Below are positions 8,059 through 16,319 of a DNA stretch of 64,000 nucleotides, piece by piece (positions within the stretch are counted from its first letter, which is position 1; each line of letters starts with the position of its first letter). A model generated the notes under the pieces. The model saw only the letters and a list, made by a program, of their open reading frames with translations. It did not search any database and had not been told where the DNA came from. The DNA comes from Tessaracoccus sp. OS52 (GTDB lineage: Bacteria; Actinomycetota; Actinomycetes; Propionibacteriales; Propionibacteriaceae). Both the position numbers and the translations under genes were made by a program. The stretch covers positions 296,273-360,272 of the forward strand of contig NZ_JAJEWM010000002.1 of assembly GCF_020687685.1 (NCBI RefSeq), in the 5' to 3' direction.

Positions 8059-8699
8059 CGTCGCCCTACAACGATCCCGTCAGGCCGCGCCCCGGCGGGC
8101 CGGCGGACCCGAACGCGCCCTACGATCCGGCCAGGCCCTACGATCCGGCCGCGCCCTACGATCCGGCCGCGCCGTACGATCCGGCCAGGACCTACGATCC
8201 GGCCGCGCCCCACGTCGACCCGGACATGCCGGTGGGTGACAGCGCCGCGGTGCGCGACGATGTCGAGGCTGAGGCGAGCTACCAACGCTATCGCTCCGAG
8301 GAACGCTCTCTGGGCGAGATCGCATCCGACGTGCTCAACAATGCCTCGACGTTGATCCGCCAGGAGGTGGAACTCGCGAAGGCCGAAGTCAGCCAGTCGG
8401 CGACGAAGGCAGGCAAGGGCGTCGGTCTGCTCGTCGCAGCCGGCGTCGCCGCTTTCCTGGGCCTGATCGCGCTCACGCTCATGCTGTGGTGGGCGCTCGC
8501 GGTCCTGATTGGGTCCGACACGGACCCGGCGCTCGGATTGAGCGGTCTGATCGTCACGATCATCTGGTTGGTGATCGCCGCCATCCTCGCCGTGGTCGGC
8601 AGGGGAGAGCTCGCCAAGGTCCGTGGTCTCCCGAAGACGACCGACACCGTCAAGAAGATTCCCAATGCCGCTACTGGTCACGAGGAGAAGAACCGATGA
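8055..8699 (+). CDS. Holin-X-like / phage_holin_3_6 family membrane protein
   Basis: 214 aa. After a proline-rich N-terminus comes a conserved amphipathic segment (LGEIASDVLNNASTLIRQEVELAKAEV, about residues 90-116), then two membrane helices (about 130-155 and 160-182). This is the layout of the actinobacterial Holin-X superfamily, usually found next to DUF3618 genes. These proteins are called holin-like by sequence only; there is no phage context here. The first 50 residues contain five YDPA repeats encoded by an ~18-bp DNA repeat. ATGA overlaps couple it to both neighbours. Confidence 0.85.
   Translation: MTSPYNDPVRPRPGGPADPNAPYDPARPYDPAAPYDPAAPYDPARTYDPAAPHVDPDMPVGDSAAVRDDVEAEASYQRYRSEERSLGEIASDVLNNASTLIRQEVELAKAEVSQSATKAGKGVGLLVAAGVAAFLGLIALTLMLWWALAVLIGSDTDPALGLSGLIVTIIWLVIAAILAVVGRGELAKVRGLPKTTDTVKKIPNAATGHEEKNR
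8117..8207. repeat. 18-bp coding tandem repeat (YDPA blocks)
   Basis: CCCTACGATCCGGCC-type units repeat five times in frame, giving alternating YDPAR/YDPAA blocks at the N-terminus of the Holin-X-like protein. Confidence 0.8.
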
Positions 8700-9358
8700 C
8701 TGACAACCCCGAAGACATCCGCCGCGACATCGAGCGAACCCGTGCGGAGCTCAGTGACAACGTCAACGCGCTGGGTGACAGCGCCAAGCCGAGCAACATC
8801 GTGCGTGAGCAGGTGGACAACGTGAAGGACAAGGCCCATGGTCTGAAGGAACGCATCTTCGGCAGCGACTACGACCCCTACGACCACGGCGCCGTCGGCG
8901 ACGTCGGTGACAGGGCCTCGGGTGTGGTCTCCGACGCTCGCGACGCCGTCGCGGACGCGCCGCGCCAGCTGAAGTCGCAGACCCGGGGCAACCCGATTGC
9001 GGCCGGGCTGATTGCCGCCGGCGTCGGGGCGCTCATCGGTGGGCTGTTGCCGGCGACGCGGTTCGAGAAGGACGCGGCGACGCAGGTGAAGGACGCCGCC
9101 GAGCCCGCCATCGAGCAGGTCAAGGAGATGGCCCAGGAGGCCGGGGAGCACCTCAAGCCGATGGCGCAGGAGGCTGCCGAGAACGTGAAGAACGTGGCCC
9201 AGGCCGCGGGTCAGAACGTCTCGGCCGAGGCTTCGGCGGCAAAGGACGAGGTGGCCTACCAGGCCAAGTCGTCCGCGGACACTGTTCGCAGCGACGCGCA
9301 GACCAAGGTCGAGGAGACCAAGCAGGAGGTCGCGGAGAAGCGCGAACAGCAGTACTGA
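8696..9358 (+). CDS. DUF3618 domain-containing protein
   Basis: 220 aa. The N-terminus NPEDIRRDIERTRAELSDNV (residues 4-23) is the DUF3618 signature. GNPIAAGLIAAGVGALIGGL (about 100-119) is a single membrane-compatible helix, and the remaining ~95 residues are Ala/Glu/Lys helical repeats. The family is widespread in actinobacteria, almost always beside Holin-X-like genes, with no proven biochemical role. Last gene of the 6994-9358 operon, followed by a strong hairpin. Start overlaps the previous stop (ATGA). Confidence 0.9.
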   Translation: MTDNPEDIRRDIERTRAELSDNVNALGDSAKPSNIVREQVDNVKDKAHGLKERIFGSDYDPYDHGAVGDVGDRASGVVSDARDAVADAPRQLKSQTRGNPIAAGLIAAGVGALIGGLLPATRFEKDAATQVKDAAEPAIEQVKEMAQEAGEHLKPMAQEAAENVKNVAQAAGQNVSAEASAAKDEVAYQAKSSADTVRSDAQTKVEETKQEVAEKREQQY

Positions 9359-9370
9359 ACAGCCAGACGC

Positions 9371-9406
9371 ACGCGGCCCCGCCCTCAACGAGGGGCGGGG
9401 CCGCGT
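9371..9406. terminator. Bidirectional 14-bp hairpin terminator
   Basis: ACGCGGCCCCGCCC (9371-9384) pairs perfectly with GGGCGGGGCCGCGT (9393-9406) around an 8-nt loop. It lies between the convergent ends at 9358 and 9424. No U tract, as is common in GC-rich actinobacteria. Confidence 0.8.
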
Positions 9407-9423
9407 GCTGCCTCGTTCGCGAC

Positions 9424-11226
9424 TCAGGCGTCCTGGCTGTAGATCAGGACGGAGTAGGGGCCGATGTCGATGTTCGCGTGTGCTGGCATGTTGTCCTCGT
9501 CCTCGGAGAAGGCGGTGACGTCGAAGCCGTCGTGGTCGCCGAACAGCTTGCTGTACAAGCTGGCGTCGCTGTTGAACCGCAGCTTCCACAGGCCTTCGGC
9601 GGGCATGCCGATCCGGTAGTCGGCATACGCGCTGTTGTGCAGGTTGACCACGACGACGACGTCGTCGCCCGGCCCGTGGTCAAGCCAGCGCTGGAAGGCG
9701 ATGACGTTGTCGTCGTCGTTCACGTGGAAGACGTTGAGGCCGCGCCCGGTGAGGCCGCGGGTGACGCCGGAGCGGTTGAGGCGGAGGTCGATCAGGTTCT
9801 TGTACAGCAACTCGATGCCGCGGAAGCGCTCGCTGCGCTCCCAGTCGAGCGGGTCGTCGTCGGAGAACCAGCCGCCCTCCAGGATCTCCTGACCCTGGAA
9901 GATCATGGGAATTCCGGGCGACGTCATGACGAGGGCGCCTCCGACGGTGGAGCGCTTGGCCGCGTGGTAGCCCTCCTGGTCGACGGGATCGATCTCGTGG
10001 GGGACGCGGGCAGAGCCGTTGGCCACCTCGTCGTGGGACTCGGTGTAGATGACCCGGCGCAGGGGATCGCCGTCGAAGTTGTGCGCGACGGCGGCGGCCA
10101 CGGCCTCGAGGGAGCGGTGCTCGTCGGCCATCGTGGTGAGGGCCTCGCGGACGGGGTGGACGAACTCGGCGTCCCACTGGGCGTGGAAGCCGGCGCCGTG
10201 GTCCTCGAGGCCGACGACGCGGTCGTGGCCGTGGAGGTCCTCGGCGATCATGATGCGGCCAGGGAACTCCTGGCGGACGCTCTCGTTGATCCAGCGCATC
10301 AGGCCCCAGCCGTCCTCGAGGTCGAAGGCGGAGCCGTCGACGCTGCGCATGTAGGGGGTCATGTCCAGGCGCAAGCCGTCGAGGTGGTAGTCGCGCAGCC
10401 ACATCATGGCGTTGTCATGGATGAAGCGGCGGACCTCCTCGCGGCCGTAGTCGGGCCGGGTGTCGCCCCAGGGGGTGGCGGAGCGGTGGTCGTTGTAGAA
10501 GTAGATGCCGCCCTTGCCGTTCTCGCTCCAGCCGTCGAACTGCCACAGGTCCAGGTCAGAGGGGCCGAAGTGGTTGTAGACGACGTCGAGGATCACGGCG
10601 AGGCCACGGCGGTGCGCCTGCTTGATGAGGTTCTTGAACGATTCCGGTCCGCCGTAGGAGGACTCGACGGCGAAGATGTGGGCCGGGTTGTAGCCCCAGG
10701 AGAGGTCGCCGGCGAATTCGGCGACGGGCATGATCTGGAGCGCGTTGACCCCGAGTTCCTTCAGGTGGTCGAGGTGGGCGGCGACATCGTCGAAGCTGCC
10801 GACCTCCGCGTCATCGGCGGCGCGGAAGAAGGTGCCCACATGCATCTCGTAGATGACCAGTTCGTGGTGGGGCGGGCAGTTGGCGGAGTCGTCCTCCCAG
10901 TCGAACCGGGAGTGGTCGTGGATGACGCCGTGACCGACGGAGTTGGTCACCTCAAGTGCGTAGGGGTCGATGCGGTCGGCGCCGAAGTCACCGTTGGTGA
11001 GGTGGAACTTGTAGCCCTGGCCGGGTTCGGCGCCCTCGACGAACCCGTACCAGAAGCCGTTGCCCTCGCTCTCGAGGGCGTTGGCGTCGGTGTCCCAGTC
11101 GTTGAACTCGCCGAACACGCTCACGGTCTCGGCGTGCGGTGCCCAGACGCGGAAGGCGACGCCGCCGTCGGCGACGATGGCTCCCATTCCGGCGAGTCGT
11201 TCACGATTGGTGCTCTGCTGGGTCAT
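9424..11226 (-). CDS. GH13 alpha-amylase family enzyme, 1,4-alpha-glucan branching enzyme-like
   Basis: 600 aa. A CBM48-type N-terminal domain (VWAPHAETVSVFGEFNDW, about 25-42) precedes the (beta/alpha)8 barrel. The four GH13 regions are visible: DVVYNHF, DGLRLDMTPYM (nucleophile Asp), IAEDLHG (acid/base Glu) and TESHDEV (transition-state Asp). A beta-sandwich domain with NLHNSAYADYRIGMP closes the protein. CBM48 plus this set of motifs fits glucan branching or trehalohydrolase-like enzymes acting on glycogen or maltodextrin in the cytosol; I favour branching-type. The ATG at 11226 follows a GAGGCGGGA ribosome-binding site. Convergent with the DUF3618 operon. Confidence 0.85.
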   Translation of the reverse strand: MTQQSTNRERLAGMGAIVADGGVAFRVWAPHAETVSVFGEFNDWDTDANALESEGNGFWYGFVEGAEPGQGYKFHLTNGDFGADRIDPYALEVTNSVGHGVIHDHSRFDWEDDSANCPPHHELVIYEMHVGTFFRAADDAEVGSFDDVAAHLDHLKELGVNALQIMPVAEFAGDLSWGYNPAHIFAVESSYGGPESFKNLIKQAHRRGLAVILDVVYNHFGPSDLDLWQFDGWSENGKGGIYFYNDHRSATPWGDTRPDYGREEVRRFIHDNAMMWLRDYHLDGLRLDMTPYMRSVDGSAFDLEDGWGLMRWINESVRQEFPGRIMIAEDLHGHDRVVGLEDHGAGFHAQWDAEFVHPVREALTTMADEHRSLEAVAAAVAHNFDGDPLRRVIYTESHDEVANGSARVPHEIDPVDQEGYHAAKRSTVGGALVMTSPGIPMIFQGQEILEGGWFSDDDPLDWERSERFRGIELLYKNLIDLRLNRSGVTRGLTGRGLNVFHVNDDDNVIAFQRWLDHGPGDDVVVVVNLHNSAYADYRIGMPAEGLWKLRFNSDASLYSKLFGDHDGFDVTAFSEDEDNMPAHANIDIGPYSVLIYSQDA

Positions 11227-11333
11227 GGGTCCCGCCTCTCGATAGCTGATTGAAGTGTGGCGGATGCGGTGGGTGCTCGCCAACTGGCGGCCCCTGCGGC
11301 AAACTTCGATCAAGAGTCCCGGAAGGGGTCAGC

Positions 11334-12086
11334 ATGGCGGACCTGTTCGCGCCCGAGTGGTCGGGCGAGCCGTTCCGGCTGTTCAGCTGGCAGCACCTGA
11401 CGATGCTCGCGGTGGTGCTCTTGGTGACGGTGGGTTCCGTTCTGGTGGGGTCCCGGTTGTCCGAGGAGCGACGGCGCGTCGTGCGACTGGTCCTGGCGGC
11501 GGTGATGACGCTCAACATCGTGGGCTGGCACCTCTGGAATGCGGCCGTCGGGCTGTGGACGCCGCAGACCTTGCTGCCGTTGCACCTGTGTTCTGTGCTG
11601 GGGATTGTGACCGTCGCGGCGTTGCTGACGCGCTCGCCGACCCTGACGAACCTCTCCTGGCTGCTTGGCGTGGGAGGCGCGCTGCAGGCGCTGCTCACCC
11701 CGGAGGTGGCGCCGTTCGGGTTCCCCCATTACCGGGTGTGGCAGTCGGCGCTGGCGCACGGGCTGCTGGTGGTGGCGCCGTCGTGGCTGGTGTTCGTGGA
11801 GCAGATCCGGCCCACCTTGGGGTGGGTGCTTCGCTGCCTCGGCATCCTGCACGTCTATGCGCTGGTGGTCTACGTGGTGAACGTCTTCGTCGGGAGCAAC
11901 TACCTGTACGTGAACGGCAAGCCGGGCTTCGCGACGGTCCTGAACCTGTTGCCGCCGTGGCCCACCTACCTGTTGGTCCTCGAGGTCATACTGGTCTGCA
12001 TCATGCTGCTGGCCTGGCTCGGGGGCCGACGGTGGCGCGAGCGGGAGTCGGCGGCGACTTGGTCGGGGCAACCGGTGGCAGGTTGA
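11334..12086 (+). CDS. TIGR02206 family integral membrane protein (YwaF-like)
   Basis: 250 aa with about seven hydrophobic segments and short loops. FRLFSWQHLTML near the N-terminus, PLHLCSVLG in the middle and FVGSNYLYVNGKP between later helices are the hallmarks of the TIGR02206/YwaF family, whose function is unknown. GGAAGGGG precedes the ATG at 11334. Divergent from the GH13 gene. Confidence 0.85.
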   Translation: MADLFAPEWSGEPFRLFSWQHLTMLAVVLLVTVGSVLVGSRLSEERRRVVRLVLAAVMTLNIVGWHLWNAAVGLWTPQTLLPLHLCSVLGIVTVAALLTRSPTLTNLSWLLGVGGALQALLTPEVAPFGFPHYRVWQSALAHGLLVVAPSWLVFVEQIRPTLGWVLRCLGILHVYALVVYVVNVFVGSNYLYVNGKPGFATVLNLLPPWPTYLLVLEVILVCIMLLAWLGGRRWRERESAATWSGQPVAG

Positions 12087-12249
12087 GTCGCGGTACCGAC
12101 GGGTCGCCGCCACAGGTAAGGGCCGCGGTCTCAGCTTCCGGTTCGCCAGCACCTGTTCGGGGTCATCGCCGCAGTGTCACCTGCTACCAACCCAGTCTCC
12201 GCGGGCTTGTCGAGGTGTTCCCTGGATCGTGAGGTCGGCGATACCGTCA
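12087..12249. other. Intergenic spacer without recognisable features
   Basis: Between the membrane protein and the repeat cluster nothing gene-like or structured stands out. It is the first part of a 511-bp gene-free stretch whose remainder is the repeat array starting near 12250. Confidence 0.6.
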
Positions 12250-12660
12250 GGCGCGCAGATCAGTTCTGGGTCGCCACCTGAGCCTTCATCGTCTCTGAAC
12301 AGGGTGTGTTGCGTCGCCGTCTTGCGCGCAGGGTCAGTTCTGGGGTCGTCACCTGAGCCTTCATCCTCCTGAAGCACGTCCTCACCACCATCGAAGACAT
12401 CGTGGCGGCCATCAAGTACATGTGTGTCGCGTCGCCGTCATGCGCCCAATCCGGGCTCTGCGTCGCCACCCCAGCCCTCATCCTCCTTAACAGGGTGTGT
12501 TGCGTCGCCGTCAGGCGTGTCGACGCAGGCGCCCAGGCTCAGCTCTGCGTCGCCACCCCATCCCTCATCCTCCTGAACACGGTGTGTTGCGTCTCCGTCA
12601 GGCGCCCAGGCTCAGCTCTGCGTCGCCACCCCAGCCCTCATCCCCACCGAACAGGCAGTC
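12250..12660. repeat. Five degenerate copies of the 3' end of the HNH gene
   Basis: A block reading on the plus strand (C/G)GTCGCCACC(CC)AGCCCTCATC followed by TGAACA-GGTGTGTTGCGTCGCCGTC recurs with starts near 12266, 12336, 12456, 12546 and 12620. The last copy is the real C-terminal coding end of the HNH gene (residues EGWGGDAELSLGA on the minus strand). The others lie downstream of its stop at 12598 and still encode DEGSGGDPEL-like peptides in broken frames. Spacing is uneven (about 70-120 bp), with the widest gap filled by unrelated sequence at 12375-12440. Confidence 0.75.
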
Positions 12661-14268
12661 CTCCGTCGGTCTGTGGCTCATTGGTTCCGGTGGACTGGTC
12701 CCTCGGGGCGGAGTTCTCCCGTTGATCTCGGTTGTAGGTGGAGCCCCCCGGTTGGTTTTGGGAGTTGCCCGGTCGACTTCGAGTGTTCCCCGGTTGGTGT
12801 CGGTTGGGAGTGGAGTTCGCCCGCGGGTTTCGGCTGGCCGCTGAGCACTCCCGTGGGTGTCGGCCGCAGGTGGCGTTCCGAGGGCGCTTTCGAACTTCGC
12901 GGAGTTGCCGGGTATTGGTTTCCTCGCGGGATCGACCCGGGCGGGAGGGATGAACTCCGCTCGTCCGACTTCACTGAGGCGCACCTGCCAGGAATCGGCG
13001 CCTGGGTTCTTCCAGAAGCGTTCGGGCTCCACGAGCCGGTGGTGATGCGGACACAGGAGTACGAGATTCTGAAGCGCCGTGGCTCCTCCCGCCCACCAAG
13101 GCTGGATGTGGTGCGCTTCGCAGCGCTCGTCCTCGACTGCGCACATCGGGAACTGACAGCCACCGTCGCGTCCGGACAACGTCCGACGCAGATCCGGGGT
13201 GACGAGACGCTGATCCCGGCCGACGTCCAGCACCTCGGAACGGCTGCCCAGGACGACTGGCGCGAGGTCGGCGTCGCACACGAGTCGTCGCAACTCGCCG
13301 GCCGCGATCTGTTCCCCCGAGGCGAGCCGACCCGCCTGTTCAGCGCGCTCACGGAGCGAGTCCTCCCGCATCACCACGACAACCCTCGGCCGGTCACCAG
13401 CAACGCGAGGTGCCAGCCTTCCCTGTCCGTGGTCCCTCACCAACTGGACCAGCGCATCGGCGCGGCGCTGCTCGCCGGTGCGCTCCTCGGCGCGCGGGTC
13501 TGCCTCGTCGCGGCCTCGCCGTCGGTCCTGCTCGACGTAGGCGGAGACCAGCCGCTTCAGCCCCTCGGCCTCCACATAGGGCAGCGAGCCCTTGATGAGC
13601 GTCGAGCCGTCCCGGTCATCCTCGAAGAACAGGTAGCGACGTCTCCGGGCGCGGCGCGACTGCTCCTCAAGCCGGATCTGTTCCCACTCAACGCGGTCAT
13701 CCTGGGACGCAGAAGGTCTGATTTCCTCCAGGATCCGCGCGGCAGATTTCTGGAGGACCTCGGCAGGTGTGTCAGCGGCCTCCTTGATCAGCTGGCGCTC
13801 CGCGAGCTTCACCTGCTCTGCGGTGAGGGTGGGCGGGAGTTCAGCCATTGCCTTGCCGATTGCACGGGCTTGCCCGACAGCGATCTCTCCGGACAGCGCC
13901 CGCAGTTCAACCTCGGGGTGTTTGGCCAGGTCCTTGCCCGCGAAGACCATCCCGGCGGCTTCCCGGGCGGTCGTCTGGCCGCCCAGGGCGAGCCAGGTTG
14001 TGGTTGGTGTGCCGTGCACGCGCATGGACGAGCCGGCGTCGTCGGCCTCCGCGACGAGTTTCTTGAACAGTGCCTCCGACTGCCTCGCCAGTTGCTGTGC
14101 CGCTTTCAGCCAAGCGAGCCGATCGGCGTCACTGGCGTACTCGCGTCGGGAGTGGTCGATGCTACCCAGCCCCTCAGTCGCGCGCCTGAGCGCCTCCCCG
14201 ACGCATAGCTTCTGGGCAGCGTCGGACCCGGTTCCCCCGGTCCCGATCCGACGCTGTTGTTCCCCCAT
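12598..14268 (-). CDS. DUF222 / 13E12-type HNH endonuclease-like protein
   Basis: 556 aa from the chosen ATG. The helical DUF222 domain covers about residues 30-330. The HNH domain follows, with CQFPMCAVEDERCEAHHIQPW and NLVLLCPHHHRLV providing the two Cys pairs and the H-N-H residues. The C-terminal ~130 residues are Pro/Thr/Arg low complexity. This family includes the REP13E12 proteins of Mycobacterium tuberculosis; nuclease activity is assumed, not shown. The start is uncertain: ATGs at 14268, 14370 and 14472 are all in frame because the 5' flank is a 102-bp (34-codon) tandem repeat. None has a Shine-Dalgarno, but each ATG follows TAGCGT by 7 nt. I chose the one nearest the conserved domain. 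Confidence 0.85.
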   Translation of the reverse strand: MGEQQRRIGTGGTGSDAAQKLCVGEALRRATEGLGSIDHSRREYASDADRLAWLKAAQQLARQSEALFKKLVAEADDAGSSMRVHGTPTTTWLALGGQTTAREAAGMVFAGKDLAKHPEVELRALSGEIAVGQARAIGKAMAELPPTLTAEQVKLAERQLIKEAADTPAEVLQKSAARILEEIRPSASQDDRVEWEQIRLEEQSRRARRRRYLFFEDDRDGSTLIKGSLPYVEAEGLKRLVSAYVEQDRRRGRDEADPRAEERTGEQRRADALVQLVRDHGQGRLAPRVAGDRPRVVVVMREDSLRERAEQAGRLASGEQIAAGELRRLVCDADLAPVVLGSRSEVLDVGRDQRLVTPDLRRTLSGRDGGCQFPMCAVEDERCEAHHIQPWWAGGATALQNLVLLCPHHHRLVEPERFWKNPGADSWQVRLSEVGRAEFIPPARVDPARKPIPGNSAKFESALGTPPAADTHGSAQRPAETRGRTPLPTDTNRGTLEVDRATPKTNRGAPPTTEINGRTPPRGTSPPEPMSHRPTEDCLFGGDEGWGGDAELSLGA

Positions 14269-14621
14269 GTGAGGCACGCTATCGGTGGGGTCTGACAGTC
14301 TGGTGGGGTGCGTGGGGGCAGCGTGGGACCCGTTCCCCCCGGTCCCGATCCGACGCTGTACTTCCCCCATGTGAGGCACGCTATCGGTGGGGTCTGACAG
14401 TCTGGTGGGGTGCTTGGGAGCAGCGTCGGACCCGTTCCCCCCGGTCCCGATCCGACGCTGTTCTTCCCCCATGTGAGGGACGCTATCGGTGGGGTCTGAC
14501 AGGCTGGTGGGGTGCTTGGGAGCAGCGTCGGACCCGTTCCCCCGGTCCCGATCCGACGCCCTTGTTCCCCCACGTGAGGCACGCTATCGGCGAAGTCTGA
14601 CAGTCCCGCGGGTGTGATGGC
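14218..14621. repeat. Four 102-bp tandem repeats carrying a promoter-like box, start codon and hairpin
   Basis: Blocks begin at 14218, 14320, 14422 and 14524 (periods 102, 102, 98), with a partial copy near 14622. On the minus strand each reads CTGTCAGA-CC-CCACCGATAGCGT, 7 nt, ATG (GTG in the outermost copy), then GGGGAA and a hairpin CGTCGGA...TCCGACG. The inner copies are in frame with the HNH gene and would add 34 residues each. This fills most of the 14269-14865 gap. Confidence 0.85.
14276..14281 (-). promoter_or_regulatory. Candidate leaderless -10 element for the HNH gene
   Basis: TAGCGT on the minus strand, 7 nt before the ATG at 14268. The same arrangement is repeated in every copy of the upstream array, so the repeats would multiply the promoter. 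Confidence 0.45.
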
Positions 14622-14747
14622 AGCGTCGGAAACGGACCGCCCTCGAAACCCACGCAGTGTGTGCCCCAAGCGAGGCCGGCCGACGACGAGGTCGGCGCCC
14701 GTGCTGGGCTCGGCCTGGCGCTCCCTGACAATCAGCCCCTGGTGCGT

Positions 14748-14830
14748 GGGAGCGGGGTCGGACCCGGGCCCCCCGACCCGGATCCGACCCCGTCCTTCCC
14801 CACAAACTGCACGCTATCGGCTACGTCCGA
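14748..14830. repeat. Diverged outlying copy of the 102-bp repeat
   Basis: The minus strand again reads CGATAGCGTGC, then TTT-GTG-GGGAAGGAC and a hairpin GGTCGGATCC...GGGTCCGACC. It keeps the TAGCGT-7 nt-start-codon spacing, with GTG in place of ATG. It lies just beyond the end of the DUF1648 gene. The ~120 bp between it and the array (14630-14745) show nothing recognisable. Confidence 0.65.
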
Positions 14831-14865
14831 CAACCGGCAGCGGCAACCCTTGAACGGCCGACTGA

Positions 14866-15873
14866 CTAGAAGGCATCGCGCTTCTGATAGCCGCCGAGCA
14901 GCGCGGCGGCCGTCTCCGCGTCGTCGACGGTCACAGTGAACGGCCTGCCGTCGGTGCGCGTCACCCGCAGTGCGTCGCCCGTGCGCAGGACGACGCCCTG
15001 GCCATGCGTCGGGCTGAACCGCCAGCCCCACCCGCCGTACTCGCCCATCGGGTTCACCCGGACCACCTCGGCGGAGCGGATCTCCTGACGCGCGATGTGG
15101 ATCCCGGGCCAACCGACGGCGGCCCTCACCGTCAGGCCGGTCTCGTCCACCCGCACCCGGAAGACGGTGAGCAGCACCATGAGGAGGGCGAGCAGGACCA
15201 CCGTCGCGACCGTGATCCACAGCGCTCCGGGCGCCTCGACGAATGCCGCGACGATGACCACGGCCACGCAGCTGAGCAGCGCGCCGCCCAGGACCACCAG
15301 ACCGACGCGGGACATCGTGACCGTCTGCAGCCATACGGCCTTCTCGTTGGGGGCGAGGTCGACGGGTTCCGGCGTGCGACCGGAGGCGCCGTCGTCGGGC
15401 ACCACGATGGTTGCCCGCCAGCCGATGACCCCCAGCACCAGGCCGAGCAGGAACCCGAGTGCCAGCGGCCAGAGGACGCCGGAGGCTGCCCTGGCGTCGT
15501 CGAGGCCGACCTGCGCGACCATAAGGCTCAGGCTGAGCGATCCGAGGAAGCCGACCAGCCAGAGGTTGGTGGCGGACATGAAGCGGAAGTCGACGGCGCT
15601 GGACGAGCGGGCAGCGGTGAGCGAGATTCCCGCCGTCAGTGCGACGATCCCGCCGCCGGCCACCAGCGTCAGAACCGGGTAGGACCAGGCCGGACCGAAG
15701 CCGTCGACGTCGCCGGCGCCGTTCCAGTGGACGGCGGCAGGGTCGGGCAGCTGGGGAATCAGGACGAACTGGACGGCCGCGATGACCGCGAACAGCGCCA
15801 GCGGGATCCACAGCGCGACCAGCTTGAAGCGGCGCAGCGCCCGCTCGCGTTCAGCGACCCGACCGTTGTACAT
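14866..15873 (-). CDS. DUF1648 domain-containing membrane protein
   Basis: 335 aa with about seven membrane segments. The N-terminal helix followed by QFVLIPQLPDPAAVHWNGAG is the DUF1648 signature (residues ~30-55); the C-terminal ~90 residues are a cytosolic or surface beta-rich domain. GAAGGAG lies 7 nt before the ATG at 15873; a GTG five codons earlier is less likely because the SD would fall inside it. It overlaps the 3' end of the small GntR gene by 23 bp, the usual pairing of YtrA-type regulators with membrane proteins they control. Confidence 0.85.
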   Translation of the reverse strand: MYNGRVAERERALRRFKLVALWIPLALFAVIAAVQFVLIPQLPDPAAVHWNGAGDVDGFGPAWSYPVLTLVAGGGIVALTAGISLTAARSSSAVDFRFMSATNLWLVGFLGSLSLSLMVAQVGLDDARAASGVLWPLALGFLLGLVLGVIGWRATIVVPDDGASGRTPEPVDLAPNEKAVWLQTVTMSRVGLVVLGGALLSCVAVVIVAAFVEAPGALWITVATVVLLALLMVLLTVFRVRVDETGLTVRAAVGWPGIHIARQEIRSAEVVRVNPMGEYGGWGWRFSPTHGQGVVLRTGDALRVTRTDGRPFTVTVDDAETAAALLGGYQKRDAF

Positions 15874-16234
15874 CTCGTTCTCCTTCACTGGGGGCGTCGC
15901 GGACCAGTCCCGCGAGGGTGGCGCGCGAGACTCCGAGCGATTCGGCCCTGCGCACCAAGGCCCGGATCTCGTTCTGCAGGCCCACCGTGGAGGCGGCGGC
16001 TTCGGTGATGACAGCGCCCCGACCCCTGCGCATGTCGACCAAGCCCTCCGCGCGTAGCTCCTGGTAGGAGCGCAGCACGGTGTGGAGGTTGATGCCCAGC
16101 GATGCGGCGACCTCCTTGGCCGCGGGGAGCCTCTCGCCGACGGAGAGGCGGCCGGTCACGACGTCGGCTCGAATCGACGCGGCCAACTGCGCGAACACCG
16201 GTTCGTCACTCGACGGGTCGATCCTGATAAGCAT
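15851..16234 (-). CDS. Short GntR-family (YtrA-like) transcriptional regulator
   Basis: 127 aa. The winged helix-turn-helix occupies residues ~10-75 (FAQLAASIRADVVTGRL, ERLPAAKEVAASLGIN, HTVLRSYQELRAEGLV). The C-terminal part is only ~45 residues with no ligand domain, the YtrA subfamily layout. It probably represses its own operon (with the DUF1648 gene) through the palindrome at its start. No SD: TAGAAT ends 6 nt before the ATG. Confidence 0.9.
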   Translation of the reverse strand: MLIRIDPSSDEPVFAQLAASIRADVVTGRLSVGERLPAAKEVAASLGINLHTVLRSYQELRAEGLVDMRRGRGAVITEAAASTVGLQNEIRALVRRAESLGVSRATLAGLVRDAPSEGERDVQRSGR

Positions 16235-16240
16235 GGAGTT

Positions 16241-16258
16241 ATTCTAGCGCAACTAGAA
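16241..16258. promoter_or_regulatory. GntR autoregulatory operator over a leaderless promoter
   Basis: TTCTAG-CGCAA-CTAGAA (16242-16258) is a perfect 6-bp inverted repeat. It overlaps the minus-strand -10 TAGAAT (16241-16246), which lies 6 nt before the GntR ATG. Binding here would block RNA polymerase. Confidence 0.65.
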
Positions 16259-16273
16259 CCATTCGCGGGGCCT

Positions 16274-16319
16274 GGGTCTCGACACGCTGGCTCGTTCCTC
16301 GCCAGCTACTCGACCAGCG
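16274..16319. repeat. Dispersed 46-bp repeat, copy A
   Basis: GGGTCTCGACACGCTGGCTC...CTACTCGACCAGCG. The same 46 bp occurs inverted at 63909-63954 with one mismatch. It runs straight into the 22-bp tandem array. Confidence 0.85.

Noticed and set aside
8055..8699. Prophage remnant suggested by the holin-like gene
   Set aside because: Holin-X with DUF3618 is a normal actinobacterial chromosomal pair; no other phage genes are present.
9478..11253. 591-codon open frame on the plus strand opposite the GH13 gene
   Set aside because: Antisense shadow of a clear GH13 enzyme; Val/Gly/Asp/Ala-biased low-complexity translation is typical of reversed GC-rich coding sequence.
12673..14208. 511-codon plus-strand frame opposite the HNH gene
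   Set aside because: Antisense of DUF222/HNH coding sequence; no family resemblance.
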